Of a stretch of 64,000 nt of DNA, positions 8,863-16,548 are shown in pieces; position 1 is the first letter of the stretch; the number at the start of each line of letters is the position of its first letter. The translations under genes and the position numbers were made by a program. The stretch spans positions 1 to 64,000 of the forward strand of contig CADCNQ010000025.1 of assembly GCA_902802815.1 (NCBI GenBank), given 5' to 3'. A model generated the notes under the pieces. The model did not search any database. It had not been told where the DNA came from and was given only the letters and a program-made list of their open reading frames with translations. This DNA comes from an uncultured Bacteroidales bacterium. GTDB taxonomy: Bacteria > Bacteroidota > Bacteroidia > Bacteroidales > Bacteroidaceae.

Positions 8863-9336
8863 TTAGTCTATAACATTGTCAGCCTTGAGTCGGGCTCTGA
8901 GTTGAGAACGAAGCACACGCACCGTGAGATAATAGGTGGCACCTATCTTGTCCTTCTTGTGCTCCGTGCTACCGCGCTTTGTGTCACGCAGGGATACATA
9001 CTCCAGATAAGGACCGCCATCAGCAAAGAAAAGGTTGAAATATTCCTCATACCTCTCCTGAGCATTCACCTCCATGACGAGAGGACGTACGTCGCAACCC
9101 TTGCCGGCCTGTTCCTTCACACCATAGAAAATTACAGCCCAGACAGCATTCTTCTTACACTGTTCACGGGCATCACTCCTATTTCGTCCCTGACCGGCAA
9201 CGCGCAGTGTCTGGCTGCCGTCCATTTCCACGCCCAGGCACTCCACCGACACACTGACGGGACGGGCACTGCCCTGAGCACTCACATTCAATGTGAGACC
9301 CATAAGGGCGCAAATAGCAAACAGAATCTTCTTCAT
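8863..9336 (-). CDS. Small exported protein, LPP20-like, related to the 9963-10454 product
   Basis: The ATG at 9336 is preceded by AGGAG seven bases upstream, supporting it over an ATG at 9369. The 157-residue product has a signal peptide (MKKILFAICALMG..., ending near SAQG). The mature domain shows a strand ending in VAGQGRN, a helix RSDAREQCKKNAVWAVIFYG, a second helix with YEEYFNLFF, and a terminal VRVLRSQLRARL. The same pattern (GxG, DA, AVxxVIFxG, FFxxF, LRxxL) occurs in the first gene of the operon, so the two are diverged paralogues. It resembles the LPP20/FlgT N-terminal fold of envelope proteins. Confidence 0.8.
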   Translation of the reverse strand: MKKILFAICALMGLTLNVSAQGSARPVSVSVECLGVEMDGSQTLRVAGQGRNRSDAREQCKKNAVWAVIFYGVKEQAGKGCDVRPLVMEVNAQERYEEYFNLFFADGGPYLEYVSLRDTKRGSTEHKKDKIGATYYLTVRVLRSQLRARLKADNVID

Positions 9337-9358
9337 AGTATCTCTCCTTTCTTTTATG

Positions 9359-9934
9359 TTAATATTCATATCCCAATGTCAGCATGAGACTGTGTGTAAA
9401 TTTGTCCACAGTCGGCCAGTTGTCTATGCGGTTGAGACTATAGCTGATACCCAACAGGAAATCACTGCGCATCGCACCGTAACGTATACCGAGCGTGGGC
9501 GACATGAAGAAACCGTCCTTCACCACATAACCTACATTCATCGACCAATAGGGAGAGAATCCCCTGTCCTCCTGAGCCATGAAATTACCGCGGGCATTCA
9601 CAAAGAAGGGAGCCGTCCAGTTGCTGTCATAAGCACGCAACTTGGGTCCGTTGTTGACATAGACCTTACCACCGAGACCGGCACCGATGCGGATATATTG
9701 ATTAAAGCGATAGCCTGCTGTCCATGTCAACTGCACGAACTGGGCACAAGGAAACGCACTGCTCAGCGTGGAACCGCCGGAGAACTCGCCTGCTGTCCAA
9801 AAACCCTTGTCGGCAAGGTCACTGTCATGATACCTGCTACGGGGCGTTTCAGGTGGAAGTTTCACATCACGATACTGTGCCATTGCCACTGAAGACATGG
9901 CAATCATACAAAACAAGATTAAAGTCTTTTTCAT
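9359..9934 (-). CDS. Outer-membrane beta-barrel protein
   Basis: The ATG at 9934 has AGGAG eight bases upstream; an in-frame ATG at 9940 sits directly on that sequence. The product (191 residues) has a signal peptide ending AMAQ and then amphipathic strands with alternating aromatic residues (LTWTAGYRFNQYIRIGAGLGG, SPYWSMNVGYVV, FLLGISYSL). It ends LMLTLGYEY, with the C-terminal aromatic typical of proteins assembled by BamA. Its size suits an eight-stranded barrel. It is the operon's only recognisable integral outer-membrane component. Confidence 0.85.
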   Translation of the reverse strand: MKKTLILFCMIAMSSVAMAQYRDVKLPPETPRSRYHDSDLADKGFWTAGEFSGGSTLSSAFPCAQFVQLTWTAGYRFNQYIRIGAGLGGKVYVNNGPKLRAYDSNWTAPFFVNARGNFMAQEDRGFSPYWSMNVGYVVKDGFFMSPTLGIRYGAMRSDFLLGISYSLNRIDNWPTVDKFTHSLMLTLGYEY

Positions 9935-9962
9935 ATCCATCTCTCCTTTACATATTTGTTAT

Positions 9963-10454
9963 TTAAAAACCTGATGACAGGGATTTTATTATTCCCTGTT
10001 TTTCCAATTCTGTACGCAATGCCGCACGCATCACCTGCACCACAGCTCCCACCTTCGTGCCTTTCTGCGTTTTTATGCGCTCATAGCTTGCGGGTACAAT
10101 GCTTGCATAATTCTGGCACGCACCATTCTCGTCAAGAAACGACTTAAAAAAGTCATGAAAAGTCTCCTCCAACGTCTCCGATGCCATTGCGGGCTGGACA
10201 GCACCGCTCGATGTTCCGCTGAAGCCACGGAAAATGACACCGTGTACAGCAGCCCTCTTGATAGATGCATCCGAAGCATTTCCATAGACATAGACTCTTA
10301 CAAGACAAGTACCCTCCGTGCCGGAACCTGCGCCTGTGATTTCATAACTTGATGGTTTTACTGCGGGCTTCTTGTCCTTCGCAGCCACGTTAACAACAAG
10401 CAACAATGCCATTGCAACGCAAGCTAATAATCTATAATTTCGTATTTTAAACAT
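9963..10454 (-). CDS. Small exported protein, LPP20-like, first gene of the operon
   Basis: The 163-residue product has a signal peptide (hydrophobic 8-23, ending NVAAKD). The mature part contains a helix ASDASIKRAAVHGVIFRGFSG, an ETFHDFFKSFL helix, and a last helix MRAALRTELEKQGII. Each matches in order and spacing the 157-residue protein encoded two genes downstream. The pattern recalls LPP20/FlgT-N envelope domains. It lies directly behind the operon promoter, with a leader of roughly 45-50 nt. Confidence 0.8.
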   Translation of the reverse strand: MFKIRNYRLLACVAMALLLVVNVAAKDKKPAVKPSSYEITGAGSGTEGTCLVRVYVYGNASDASIKRAAVHGVIFRGFSGTSSGAVQPAMASETLEETFHDFFKSFLDENGACQNYASIVPASYERIKTQKGTKVGAVVQVMRAALRTELEKQGIIKSLSSGF

Positions 10455-10507
10455 AATTTATTAATTACTTTAAGGTAGTTAACCTGTTTTTTTTCAATCT
10501 CGCATCG

Positions 10508-10535
10508 CAAATATAGGTATTTTTTACTAAAACAA
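10508..10535 (-). promoter_or_regulatory. Promoter of the secreted-protein operon
   Basis: On the minus strand TATATTTG (10508-10515) matches the -7 consensus TAnnTTTG, and a TTG (10533-10535) lies 17 bases upstream, near the expected -33 position. It faces the ten-gene operon that starts at 10454. Confidence 0.7.
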
Positions 10536-10598
10536 CTTTTTTTCTTTAATTTTTTTTAAGAAATAGGGCATTTTTTGTTTTTTCAGCGCAGAATAATG

Positions 10599-10630
10599 AA
10601 AAAAGCCTACTAACCAAGAGGTTAATAGGC
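10599..10630 (-). terminator. Rho-independent terminator of the rnf operon
   Basis: An eleven-base-pair stem (10620-10630 pairing with 10605-10615, one mismatch or wobble) closes a four-base loop and is followed by six T on the minus strand. It lies about 70 bases past the rnfA stop codon, separating the rnf operon from the secreted-protein operon. Confidence 0.85.
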
Positions 10631-10697
10631 CTGTAATTAATGTATAAAATCCTTCCCCGCAAAATCGGACATCTCGAATACGCTAAAAACGAGCGTT

Positions 10698-11318
10698 CTA
10701 TAGTCCGAGAGCTTTAGAGAGTCCATTGTCCACACCGCTGAAACCCATGAAGGCCATTGCAAGGAGACCTGCCGTGACAAGGGCTATTGGCATGCCCTGC
10801 ATACCCATGGGAATATTCATCAAAGAAAGCTGCTCGCGCATACCGGCAAAGACCACAAGCGCAAGAGCAAAACCAATAGCTGTGGAGATAGCAAAGACAA
10901 TACCCGTGAGCAGGTTGGGCTCCAAACCTTGAGCATTGTACGTGCCGCCAGCCACAAGGATGGCAACGCCAAGAATGCAGCAGTTGGTGGTGATGAGGGG
11001 AAGGAACACACCCAGCGCCTGATAGAGCGCGGGATTCACCTTCTTGAGAATGATTTCTACCATCTGCACCAAAGCAGCAATCACAAGGATGAAAGCTATG
11101 GTCTGCAGATACTCCAGATTGTAAGCCTCAAGAACAAAGACCTGGATGAGGTAAGTGACAACAGTGGCTATGGTGAGCACAAAAGCAACAGCTGCGCCCA
11201 TACCCAAAGCGCTCTCCACCTTCTTGGACACGCCAAGGAACGGACAGATACCCAGGAACTGGGAGAGGACAATATTGTTGACAAATATCGCAGTGATGAC
11301 TATAAGAATGTATGCCAT
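10698..11318 (-). CDS. rnfA: Rnf electron transport complex subunit RnfA
   Basis: RnfA is one of the two homologous integral membrane subunits (A and E) of the Rnf complex, which couples electron flow between ferredoxin and NAD to ion pumping. The 206-residue product shows the family start ...IFVNNIVLSQFLGICPFLGV, about six membrane helices, and the central TTNCCILGVAIL motif whose cysteines bind an iron-sulfur cluster within the membrane. It is last in the B-C-D-G-E-A order, 16 bp after rnfE. Confidence 0.95.
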   Translation of the reverse strand: MAYILIVITAIFVNNIVLSQFLGICPFLGVSKKVESALGMGAAVAFVLTIATVVTYLIQVFVLEAYNLEYLQTIAFILVIAALVQMVEIILKKVNPALYQALGVFLPLITTNCCILGVAILVAGGTYNAQGLEPNLLTGIVFAISTAIGFALALVVFAGMREQLSLMNIPMGMQGMPIALVTAGLLAMAFMGFSGVDNGLSKALGL

Positions 11319-11334
11319 AATGAAAGAGTCTTAA

Positions 11335-11916
11335 TTAGTTCTTAATGCGATTTACGATAGCAATGAGATAACCCAAAGCAATGAAGGCACCGGGAGCCAG
11401 CACAAAGACAAGAGCACCGTAGTCCTCGGAGAAGACCTCAAAGGAGAAGACGCGTCCCGTGCCAAGCAGTTCGCGCACAGCACCGAGCAGCGTGAGGGCG
11501 ATGGTGAAACCAAGTCCCATACCGATACCGTCGGAGATGGAGGAGACGGGACCGTTTTTCGCAGCAAAAGCCTCTGCACGACCCAGAATGATACAGTTGA
11601 CCACAATGAGAGGGATGAACAGTCCGAGCGAAGCATCAATCTCAGGAGCATATGCCTTGATGAGCATCTGCAGAATCGTGACAAGAGAAGCAATCACCAC
11701 AATGAAGGAGGGGATGCGCACCATGTCGGGAATGAAATTCTTGATGAGCGAGATGATAAGATTGGAGAAGATGAGTACGGCCATTGTGGCAAGACCCATC
11801 GACATACCATTGATGGCACTCGAAGTGGTACCCAGAGTGGGACACATGCCAAGGAGGAGCACAAAAGTGGGATTCTCCTTGACAATACCGTTCCATAGAA
11901 CTTTTATCTGATTCAT
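11335..11916 (-). CDS. rnfE: Rnf electron transport complex subunit RnfE
   Basis: This 193-residue integral membrane subunit pairs with RnfA. The sequence has the RnfE start (NGIVKENPTFVLLLGMCPTLG), the conserved VVNCIILGRAEAFA cysteine motif, and about six hydrophobic helices. RnfE ends with a short charged tail. It sits 16 bp downstream of rnfG and 16 bp upstream of rnfA, in the standard order for Bacteroidales rnf operons. Confidence 0.95.
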   Translation of the reverse strand: MNQIKVLWNGIVKENPTFVLLLGMCPTLGTTSSAINGMSMGLATMAVLIFSNLIISLIKNFIPDMVRIPSFIVVIASLVTILQMLIKAYAPEIDASLGLFIPLIVVNCIILGRAEAFAAKNGPVSSISDGIGMGLGFTIALTLLGAVRELLGTGRVFSFEVFSEDYGALVFVLAPGAFIALGYLIAIVNRIKN

Positions 11917-11932
11917 GTGTTAGTCCTCCTCA

Positions 11933-12532
11933 TTAATAGTTATCCTCATACTGACGCGTGGCACCGCTCTCTCCGTCGGTCTCCGTCTCAGCCCCTTTGG
12001 CGAATGCCTCGTAGGCCGCGTTGACACAGCGCAGGAAGGCGCGAGAGGTGATGGTAGAGGCCGTGATGGCATCCACGTCTCCCCCGTCCTGCTTCACTGT
12101 CATATTGTTTTTGGCAGGCGACATACCGATGATGCTGCCCTTGCTGCCTTTCTGGAACCACTCTGCGGCCTTGGCACCGAGACCCGGAGTCTCTGCGCTC
12201 TCAAGTACACGGTAGCCCTGAATGGCACCCCGCCTGTCGAAACCCACCAACACGGTAAGTTTTCCGCCGAAACCGTTGGGATCGGAGGCCTGAACAGCCT
12301 TACCCTTATTGGTGGCATAGACAATGACTCCATCCAAAGTGTCCACCGACTGTATCTTGACTTTTTCCGCAGAAAGTACTGCCTTGATGCCGTCCTGGAG
12401 CTGCTTTTCCTTTATCTGCCGGATAGGCTCGTAGGTAACGTCGTTGACATAGGCTAAAGCTGCACCGGCAACGACACTGATAAGAGTGAGCACAATAGAC
12501 ATATTGTACCACGTAGACTGTAGTTTTTTCAT
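11933..12532 (-). CDS. rnfG: Rnf electron transport complex subunit RnfG (FMN-binding)
   Basis: RnfG carries a covalently bound FMN on the outer face of the membrane. The 199-residue product has one N-terminal membrane helix (about 10-28), then the FMN-binding domain with SAETPGLGAKA (111-121) and DAITASTITS (154-163). The latter is the S/T-GAT-type attachment motif, with Thr160 the likely FMN acceptor. Its start codon overlaps the rnfD stop by four bases, indicating coupled translation. Confidence 0.95.
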   Translation of the reverse strand: MKKLQSTWYNMSIVLTLISVVAGAALAYVNDVTYEPIRQIKEKQLQDGIKAVLSAEKVKIQSVDTLDGVIVYATNKGKAVQASDPNGFGGKLTVLVGFDRRGAIQGYRVLESAETPGLGAKAAEWFQKGSKGSIIGMSPAKNNMTVKQDGGDVDAITASTITSRAFLRCVNAAYEAFAKGAETETDGESGATRQYEDNY

Positions 12533-13515
12533 CGACTTACCTCCCCGAACAGTTTAGGTTTGCAATAATTGTTGATAAGGGGCACGAATGCATTCATTAT
12601 GAGAATAGCAAACGACATACCCTCCGGATAGGCACCCCAGGCACGGATGACAACGGTGAGGAAACCGATTGCAACACCGTATATAATCTGTCCCTTGGGC
12701 GTCATAGGCGAAGTGACATAGTCGGTGGCCATGAAGCAGGCACCCAGCATGAGACCTCCGGAAAGAACCACGCTGACGGGATCGGCATAACAGGGGCTCA
12801 CCAGATGCAGCACACCGGCCAGCACGAACACCGTTGCCAGAATACTCACGGGAATGTGCCACGTGATAATCTTCTTCCATATCATGAATACAGCACCGAT
12901 GATCAGAGCCAGAGCACTCACCTCACCCAGCGAACCGCCAGTCCTACCCACAAGCATATCAAAAGCAGAAGGCAACTGATTGAGCAAAGAGGCATCCTGA
13001 TCGCTGATAGCTGTCGCCATGATGTAGAGCGGAGTGGCTCCGGTTGTGGCATCCGTATATGAGAGACTGCCGCTCTCGGGCCATGAGGTCATAGCCACGG
13101 GGAATGATATCAGGAGGAACACGCGACCGACAAGTGCGGGATTGAAAGGATTCTGGCCCAGACCTCCGAACGTCATCTTACCCACACCGATAGCCACCAG
13201 CGCACCCACGATGATAATCCATACGGGGAGGTTGGAGGGAAGGTTGAAACCGAGCAGTATGCCCGTGAGTATGGCACTGCCATCGGTGATGGTGAGTTCT
13301 TTACGTCCGAGGATGAAGCGGCTGATGCTCCACTCGAAGAAAACACAAGACAGGACACTGGTGAGAAGCACCACAAAAGCTCCCAGCCCGAAAAACCAGA
13401 GGGAGCACAGGAGTGCAGGCACCAATGCCATCACCACGCCATACATGTTCTTTTCAATGGAATCTCCACTGTGAACATGAGGCGAAAGAGAAACAATTAA
13501 TTTATTCATAATCAT
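12529..13515 (-). CDS. rnfD: Rnf electron transport complex subunit RnfD (FMN-binding)
   Basis: RnfD is an integral membrane subunit with covalent FMN. The 328-residue product has about eight to ten hydrophobic segments, the family FGGLGQNPFNPALVGRVFL block, and TTGATPL with Thr161 as the likely FMN attachment site. An alternative start at 13509 (two codons in) is equally likely. It begins just after rnfC and overlaps rnfG by four bases. Confidence 0.95.
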   Translation of the reverse strand: MIMNKLIVSLSPHVHSGDSIEKNMYGVVMALVPALLCSLWFFGLGAFVVLLTSVLSCVFFEWSISRFILGRKELTITDGSAILTGILLGFNLPSNLPVWIIIVGALVAIGVGKMTFGGLGQNPFNPALVGRVFLLISFPVAMTSWPESGSLSYTDATTGATPLYIMATAISDQDASLLNQLPSAFDMLVGRTGGSLGEVSALALIIGAVFMIWKKIITWHIPVSILATVFVLAGVLHLVSPCYADPVSVVLSGGLMLGACFMATDYVTSPMTPKGQIIYGVAIGFLTVVIRAWGAYPEGMSFAILIMNAFVPLINNYCKPKLFGEVSR

Positions 13516-13518
13516 TAA

Positions 13519-14877
13519 CTACTTTTTGGGAGCGTTGGCTGCCGCTCTGGCTTTAATTATACCCATTACCGTGGTCTTACCAAGACGTATCATATCCAAA
13601 AGAGGACGATGCGAGGGACAGGTGAAGGCACACGAACCGCACTCGATGCAGGAAGTGATATTGTTCTGCTCTGCGGCTTCCCACAGATGCTGCGAGCTGA
13701 CAGTGGCAAGCAGGAAGGGCTCGAGCCCCATCGGACATGCACTCACACACTTTGCGCAGCGTATACACGGCTGAGGCGCTGTGCGACGAGCCTCCTTCCC
13801 GTTCATTATCAGCAGTCCCGAAGAACCCTTCGTCATGGGTATTTCGAGCGAGATGAGAGCCTTGCCCATCATCGGACCGCCGCTAATGACCTTACCGGTG
13901 TCCTCGGGCAGACCGCCGCACTCGTCGATGAGTTGCTGGAAGGGAGTGCCCAGACGCGCCAAGAGATTAGACGGCTGCTTCACACTCTTGCCCGTCACAG
14001 TGATGACGCGCGATATGAGAGGTTTGTTCTTCATCACAGCCTCGTAGACGGCAAAAGCCGTACCCACATTCTGCACCACGGCACCTACATTGATGGGAAT
14101 TGCGGGAGGAGCAGGCACCTGACGTCCAATAACAGCATCTATAAGCTGCTTCTCACCGCCCTGAGGATATTTCACCTTGAGGGGTACAATTTCTATATTG
14201 GGGTATTTCTCCGCCTTCTTCTTCATCAGGACTATGGCATCGGGCTTGTTGTTCTCAATGCCAACATATCCCTTCTCCACGCCGACGGCCTTCATCAGGA
14301 GCTGCACACCGACAAGCACCTCGTCTGCTTTCTCCAGCATAAGTCGGTGATCGGCTGTGAGATAGGGCTCACACTCCACTGCGTTAATGATAACGCACTC
14401 GGCCTTCTGTCCGGGAGGCGGACACAACTTAACGTGAGTGGGGAACGTGGCACCGCCCATACCCACAATGCCAGCCTGCTTGATTTTCTCCACGATGGTC
14501 TTCGCGTCGAGATCGGGACGGTCGGCCAGTTTTACAAGATCCGTGGAGCGGTCGATACTCTCCTCCCACTCATCGCCTTCCACATCGACGTAGACTGCCA
14601 TGCGCCTGGTATCGGAGGCATCGAGAGCCACATCCACCTTGCTCACCTTACCGGACACGCTGGAATAGATGGGAGCGCTGACAAAACCGCCTGCTTCGCC
14701 CAGCAGCGTGCCTACTTTCACCACATCGCCCTTCTTCACTACAGGAACGGCCGGGGCACCGATGTGCTGGAACATCGAAAAGACAGCCTGCTTGGGGATG
14801 GCGGCCTCACGGATGGCACTGGAGGCACTCAACTTGTTCTCTGCGGGATGTACACCGCCTATTCTAAATGTCTTCAT
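13519..14877 (-). CDS. rnfC: Rnf electron transport complex subunit RnfC
   Basis: RnfC is the peripheral subunit that carries out NADH/NAD exchange. The 452-residue product contains the nucleotide/FMN-binding GIVGMGGATFPTHVKL region (about 134-149), then two ferredoxin-type 4Fe-4S motifs, CIRCAKCVSACPMG and CIECGSCAFTCPSH, near residues 370-425. It overlaps rnfB by four bases. The length is close to that of the catalytic core found in other Bacteroidales. Confidence 0.95.
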   Translation of the reverse strand: MKTFRIGGVHPAENKLSASSAIREAAIPKQAVFSMFQHIGAPAVPVVKKGDVVKVGTLLGEAGGFVSAPIYSSVSGKVSKVDVALDASDTRRMAVYVDVEGDEWEESIDRSTDLVKLADRPDLDAKTIVEKIKQAGIVGMGGATFPTHVKLCPPPGQKAECVIINAVECEPYLTADHRLMLEKADEVLVGVQLLMKAVGVEKGYVGIENNKPDAIVLMKKKAEKYPNIEIVPLKVKYPQGGEKQLIDAVIGRQVPAPPAIPINVGAVVQNVGTAFAVYEAVMKNKPLISRVITVTGKSVKQPSNLLARLGTPFQQLIDECGGLPEDTGKVISGGPMMGKALISLEIPMTKGSSGLLIMNGKEARRTAPQPCIRCAKCVSACPMGLEPFLLATVSSQHLWEAAEQNNITSCIECGSCAFTCPSHRPLLDMIRLGKTTVMGIIKARAAANAPKK

Positions 14878-15797
14878 GCTTCTGCCTCCTTCTTTTCCTG
14901 TTTCACTTCAGTAGCGGGCGCAACTGTTGCTGCGGGAGCCGTTGCGGGGGTCTCCTTCTTGGGAGGACGCGGCGGGAAATTGAATGCCTTGATAGCACCG
15001 CGCGGACATGCATCGACACACTTCAGGCACATCTTGCACTTGTCAGGGTCGATATGTGCGAGGTTGACACCAAGAGTGATAGCCTCAAATTTCTCACAGG
15101 TCTTCACACACTTGCCGCAACCGATACAACTGACCTTACATTCCTTGGTGGCAAGGGCGCCCTTGTCCTTGTTATTGCAGAGCACCACCACCTTACGGCC
15201 TTTCGGTCCCTGAGGACGCAGTTCGATGATACCGCGGGGGCAAGTTTTGGCGCAAGCACCGCAACCCGTACAGAGCGATTCATCCACCTCGGCTATGCGG
15301 GTGACGGGATTCACCTTGATGGCACCAAACAGACAGGCGTGCTCGCAATCGCCCTCACCCAGACAGCCGTAAAGACATTGCGTCTCTCCCATGCCCGTCA
15401 TATTCTGGATGCGACACGAATGCGCTCCGTCAAACTCCACTCCGTGAGGACGCACGTCACAGGTACCCTGACAGCGTACGACTGCCACCTTTGGCGCTGC
15501 AGCAGAAGCCTGCAGACCCAGAATACCAGCCACCTGCTCCATCACCTTCTGTCCGCCGGGAGCACAGTTCAAATCACTCAACGACCCGCTCTCTGCGGCC
15601 TTCACACATGCAGCGGCAAAACCCGAGCAACCGGGATATCCGCATCCGCCGCAGTTGGCCTGGGGCAACACCTCGCCCACCTCCTTGATACGCGGATCCT
15701 CATACACGGCAAATTTCTTGGAGGCCACAAACAGCACTACAGCACTGATAAGACCCACAAGGCCTAGCACGATGACAGCAATTAAAATTACGTTCAT
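14874..15797 (-). CDS. rnfB: Rnf electron transport complex subunit RnfB (polyferredoxin)
   Basis: RnfB is the ferredoxin-oxidising subunit. The 307-residue product has one N-terminal membrane helix, the ANCGGCGYPGC cluster motif (about 46-58), and at least three further ferredoxin motifs (CTGCGACAKTCPRG, CIGCGKCVKTC, CKMCLKCVDACPRG). It ends in a Pro/Ala/Lys-rich tail of about 35 residues that is probably disordered. The start codon overlaps the stop of a small Cys-rich ORF upstream (TAATG), so the two are likely coupled. Confidence 0.95.
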   Translation of the reverse strand: MNVILIAVIVLGLVGLISAVVLFVASKKFAVYEDPRIKEVGEVLPQANCGGCGYPGCSGFAAACVKAAESGSLSDLNCAPGGQKVMEQVAGILGLQASAAAPKVAVVRCQGTCDVRPHGVEFDGAHSCRIQNMTGMGETQCLYGCLGEGDCEHACLFGAIKVNPVTRIAEVDESLCTGCGACAKTCPRGIIELRPQGPKGRKVVVLCNNKDKGALATKECKVSCIGCGKCVKTCEKFEAITLGVNLAHIDPDKCKMCLKCVDACPRGAIKAFNFPPRPPKKETPATAPAATVAPATEVKQEKKEAEA

Positions 15798-15958
15798 TAT
15801 GATTTAAGTAAAATTGATAATACGACGATAGCCAGCAACGGTAGCGCAAAAACAAGCACACCGCCCCACCCCTTCGGACACGATGAAGAAGCGTCGTGAT
15901 GAGAACACAAAGACGCTATTTTACATCCGGAACATTCGTTGAGCGTGTCTGCTGGCAT
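15797..15958 (-). CDS. 53-residue Cys-rich membrane peptide at the head of rnf (minimal RseC-like)
   Basis: An ORF starts with ATG at 15958 and stops in TAATG overlapping the rnfB start by one base. The 53 residues show CSGCKIASLC near the N-terminus (Cys 9, 12, 18), a fourth Cys27 in SSCPKGW, then one membrane helix VLVFALPLLAIVVLSILL and a Lys-Ser end. Bacteroidales rnf operons commonly start with an RseC/SoxR-reducing-system gene of about 140 residues whose N-terminus is Cys-rich and followed by membrane helices. This looks like a cut-down version keeping one helix. The call rests on position, coupling and cysteine spacing. Confidence 0.65.
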   Translation of the reverse strand: MPADTLNECSGCKIASLCSHHDASSSCPKGWGGVLVFALPLLAIVVLSILLKS

Positions 15959-15980
15959 CATTTTTCAGGTTTACGAGGTG

Positions 15981-16011
15981 CAAAGATACCTATTTTCAGG
16001 TATACAGACAA
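15981..16011 (-). promoter_or_regulatory. Promoter of the rnf operon
   Basis: TATCTTTG on the minus strand (15981-15988) fits the -7 consensus, and a TTG at 16009-16011 lies 20 bases upstream. The small RseC-like ORF starts 23 bases downstream of the -7 element, so it would be the first cistron. Confidence 0.7.
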
Positions 16012-16051
16012 AAAAAAGAGAACATTTTTTCATAAAACACTCTCTTTTTCT
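16011..16051 (-). terminator. Possible AT-rich terminator after the C69 dipeptidase gene cluster
   Basis: An AAAAAGAG arm near 16013-16020 can pair with CTCTCTTTTT near 16042-16051 across an AT-rich loop. On the minus strand the stem is followed by a T run that overlaps the upstream element of the rnf promoter. The stem is weak in G/C, so this is tentative. Confidence 0.35.
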
Positions 16052-16060
16052 CTCTATTTC

Positions 16061-16537
16061 CTATTTCACAGTGATGGGATACACCTCGTAGTCGCCCATC
16101 TCACTCATCGGTTCGCTATTGCGATTGTAGATCAGATACTCTCCCGGTGCGAGAGGTTTGAGCGGTGTCACCCTGAAAGCATCATCACCGTAGGGAGTGA
16201 TATCGAATGAGTGGAAATCCAGCACCTGATACTTGTTGTCCATCATCTTCTCCTTGTTCAGGCGGCGATACTCCGCCTTCCGTTTCAGCGGCACAAGAAC
16301 AAAATCGGCCAGCACCCCCTCGCCCGGATCCACCACAAGAGTGTCCGTTGGACCGAAAAGCTGCATACTGCTCACTCCCCACAAGTAGCGCACCTTGTGG
16401 GAACGCGTCTGTATATCCACTATTTTCCATCCGGGTTTCACCTCAGTGGCCGTCTGTTCGGGACGCACCTCCTCGAGATGTCCGTTCATCAGCACCCACA
16501 CGTGCCAGTAGAGCAATATAAACAGAGTTGTCATCAT
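16061..16537 (-). CDS. Unknown protein, last gene of the nadC-C69 cluster
   Basis: The 158-residue product starts with a short hydrophobic segment (MMTTLFILLYWHVWVLM) that could be an anchor or uncleaved signal. The rest is mostly beta-like with a charged middle (RKAEYRRLNKEKMM). It ends with FRVTPLKPLAPGEYLIYNR, a strand pattern seen in exported beta-sandwich proteins, and a basic C-terminus. I do not recognise a family. It follows the dipeptidase gene by 11 bp and is probably co-transcribed. Confidence 0.7.
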   Translation of the reverse strand: MMTTLFILLYWHVWVLMNGHLEEVRPEQTATEVKPGWKIVDIQTRSHKVRYLWGVSSMQLFGPTDTLVVDPGEGVLADFVLVPLKRKAEYRRLNKEKMMDNKYQVLDFHSFDITPYGDDAFRVTPLKPLAPGEYLIYNRNSEPMSEMGDYEVYPITVK

Positions 16538-16548
16538 TGTTTTTTTCT

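Noticed and set aside
13609..15213. 534-codon plus-strand ORF opposite rnfC and rnfB
   Set aside because: The opposite strand encodes intact Rnf subunits with all cofactor motifs; the shadow has none.
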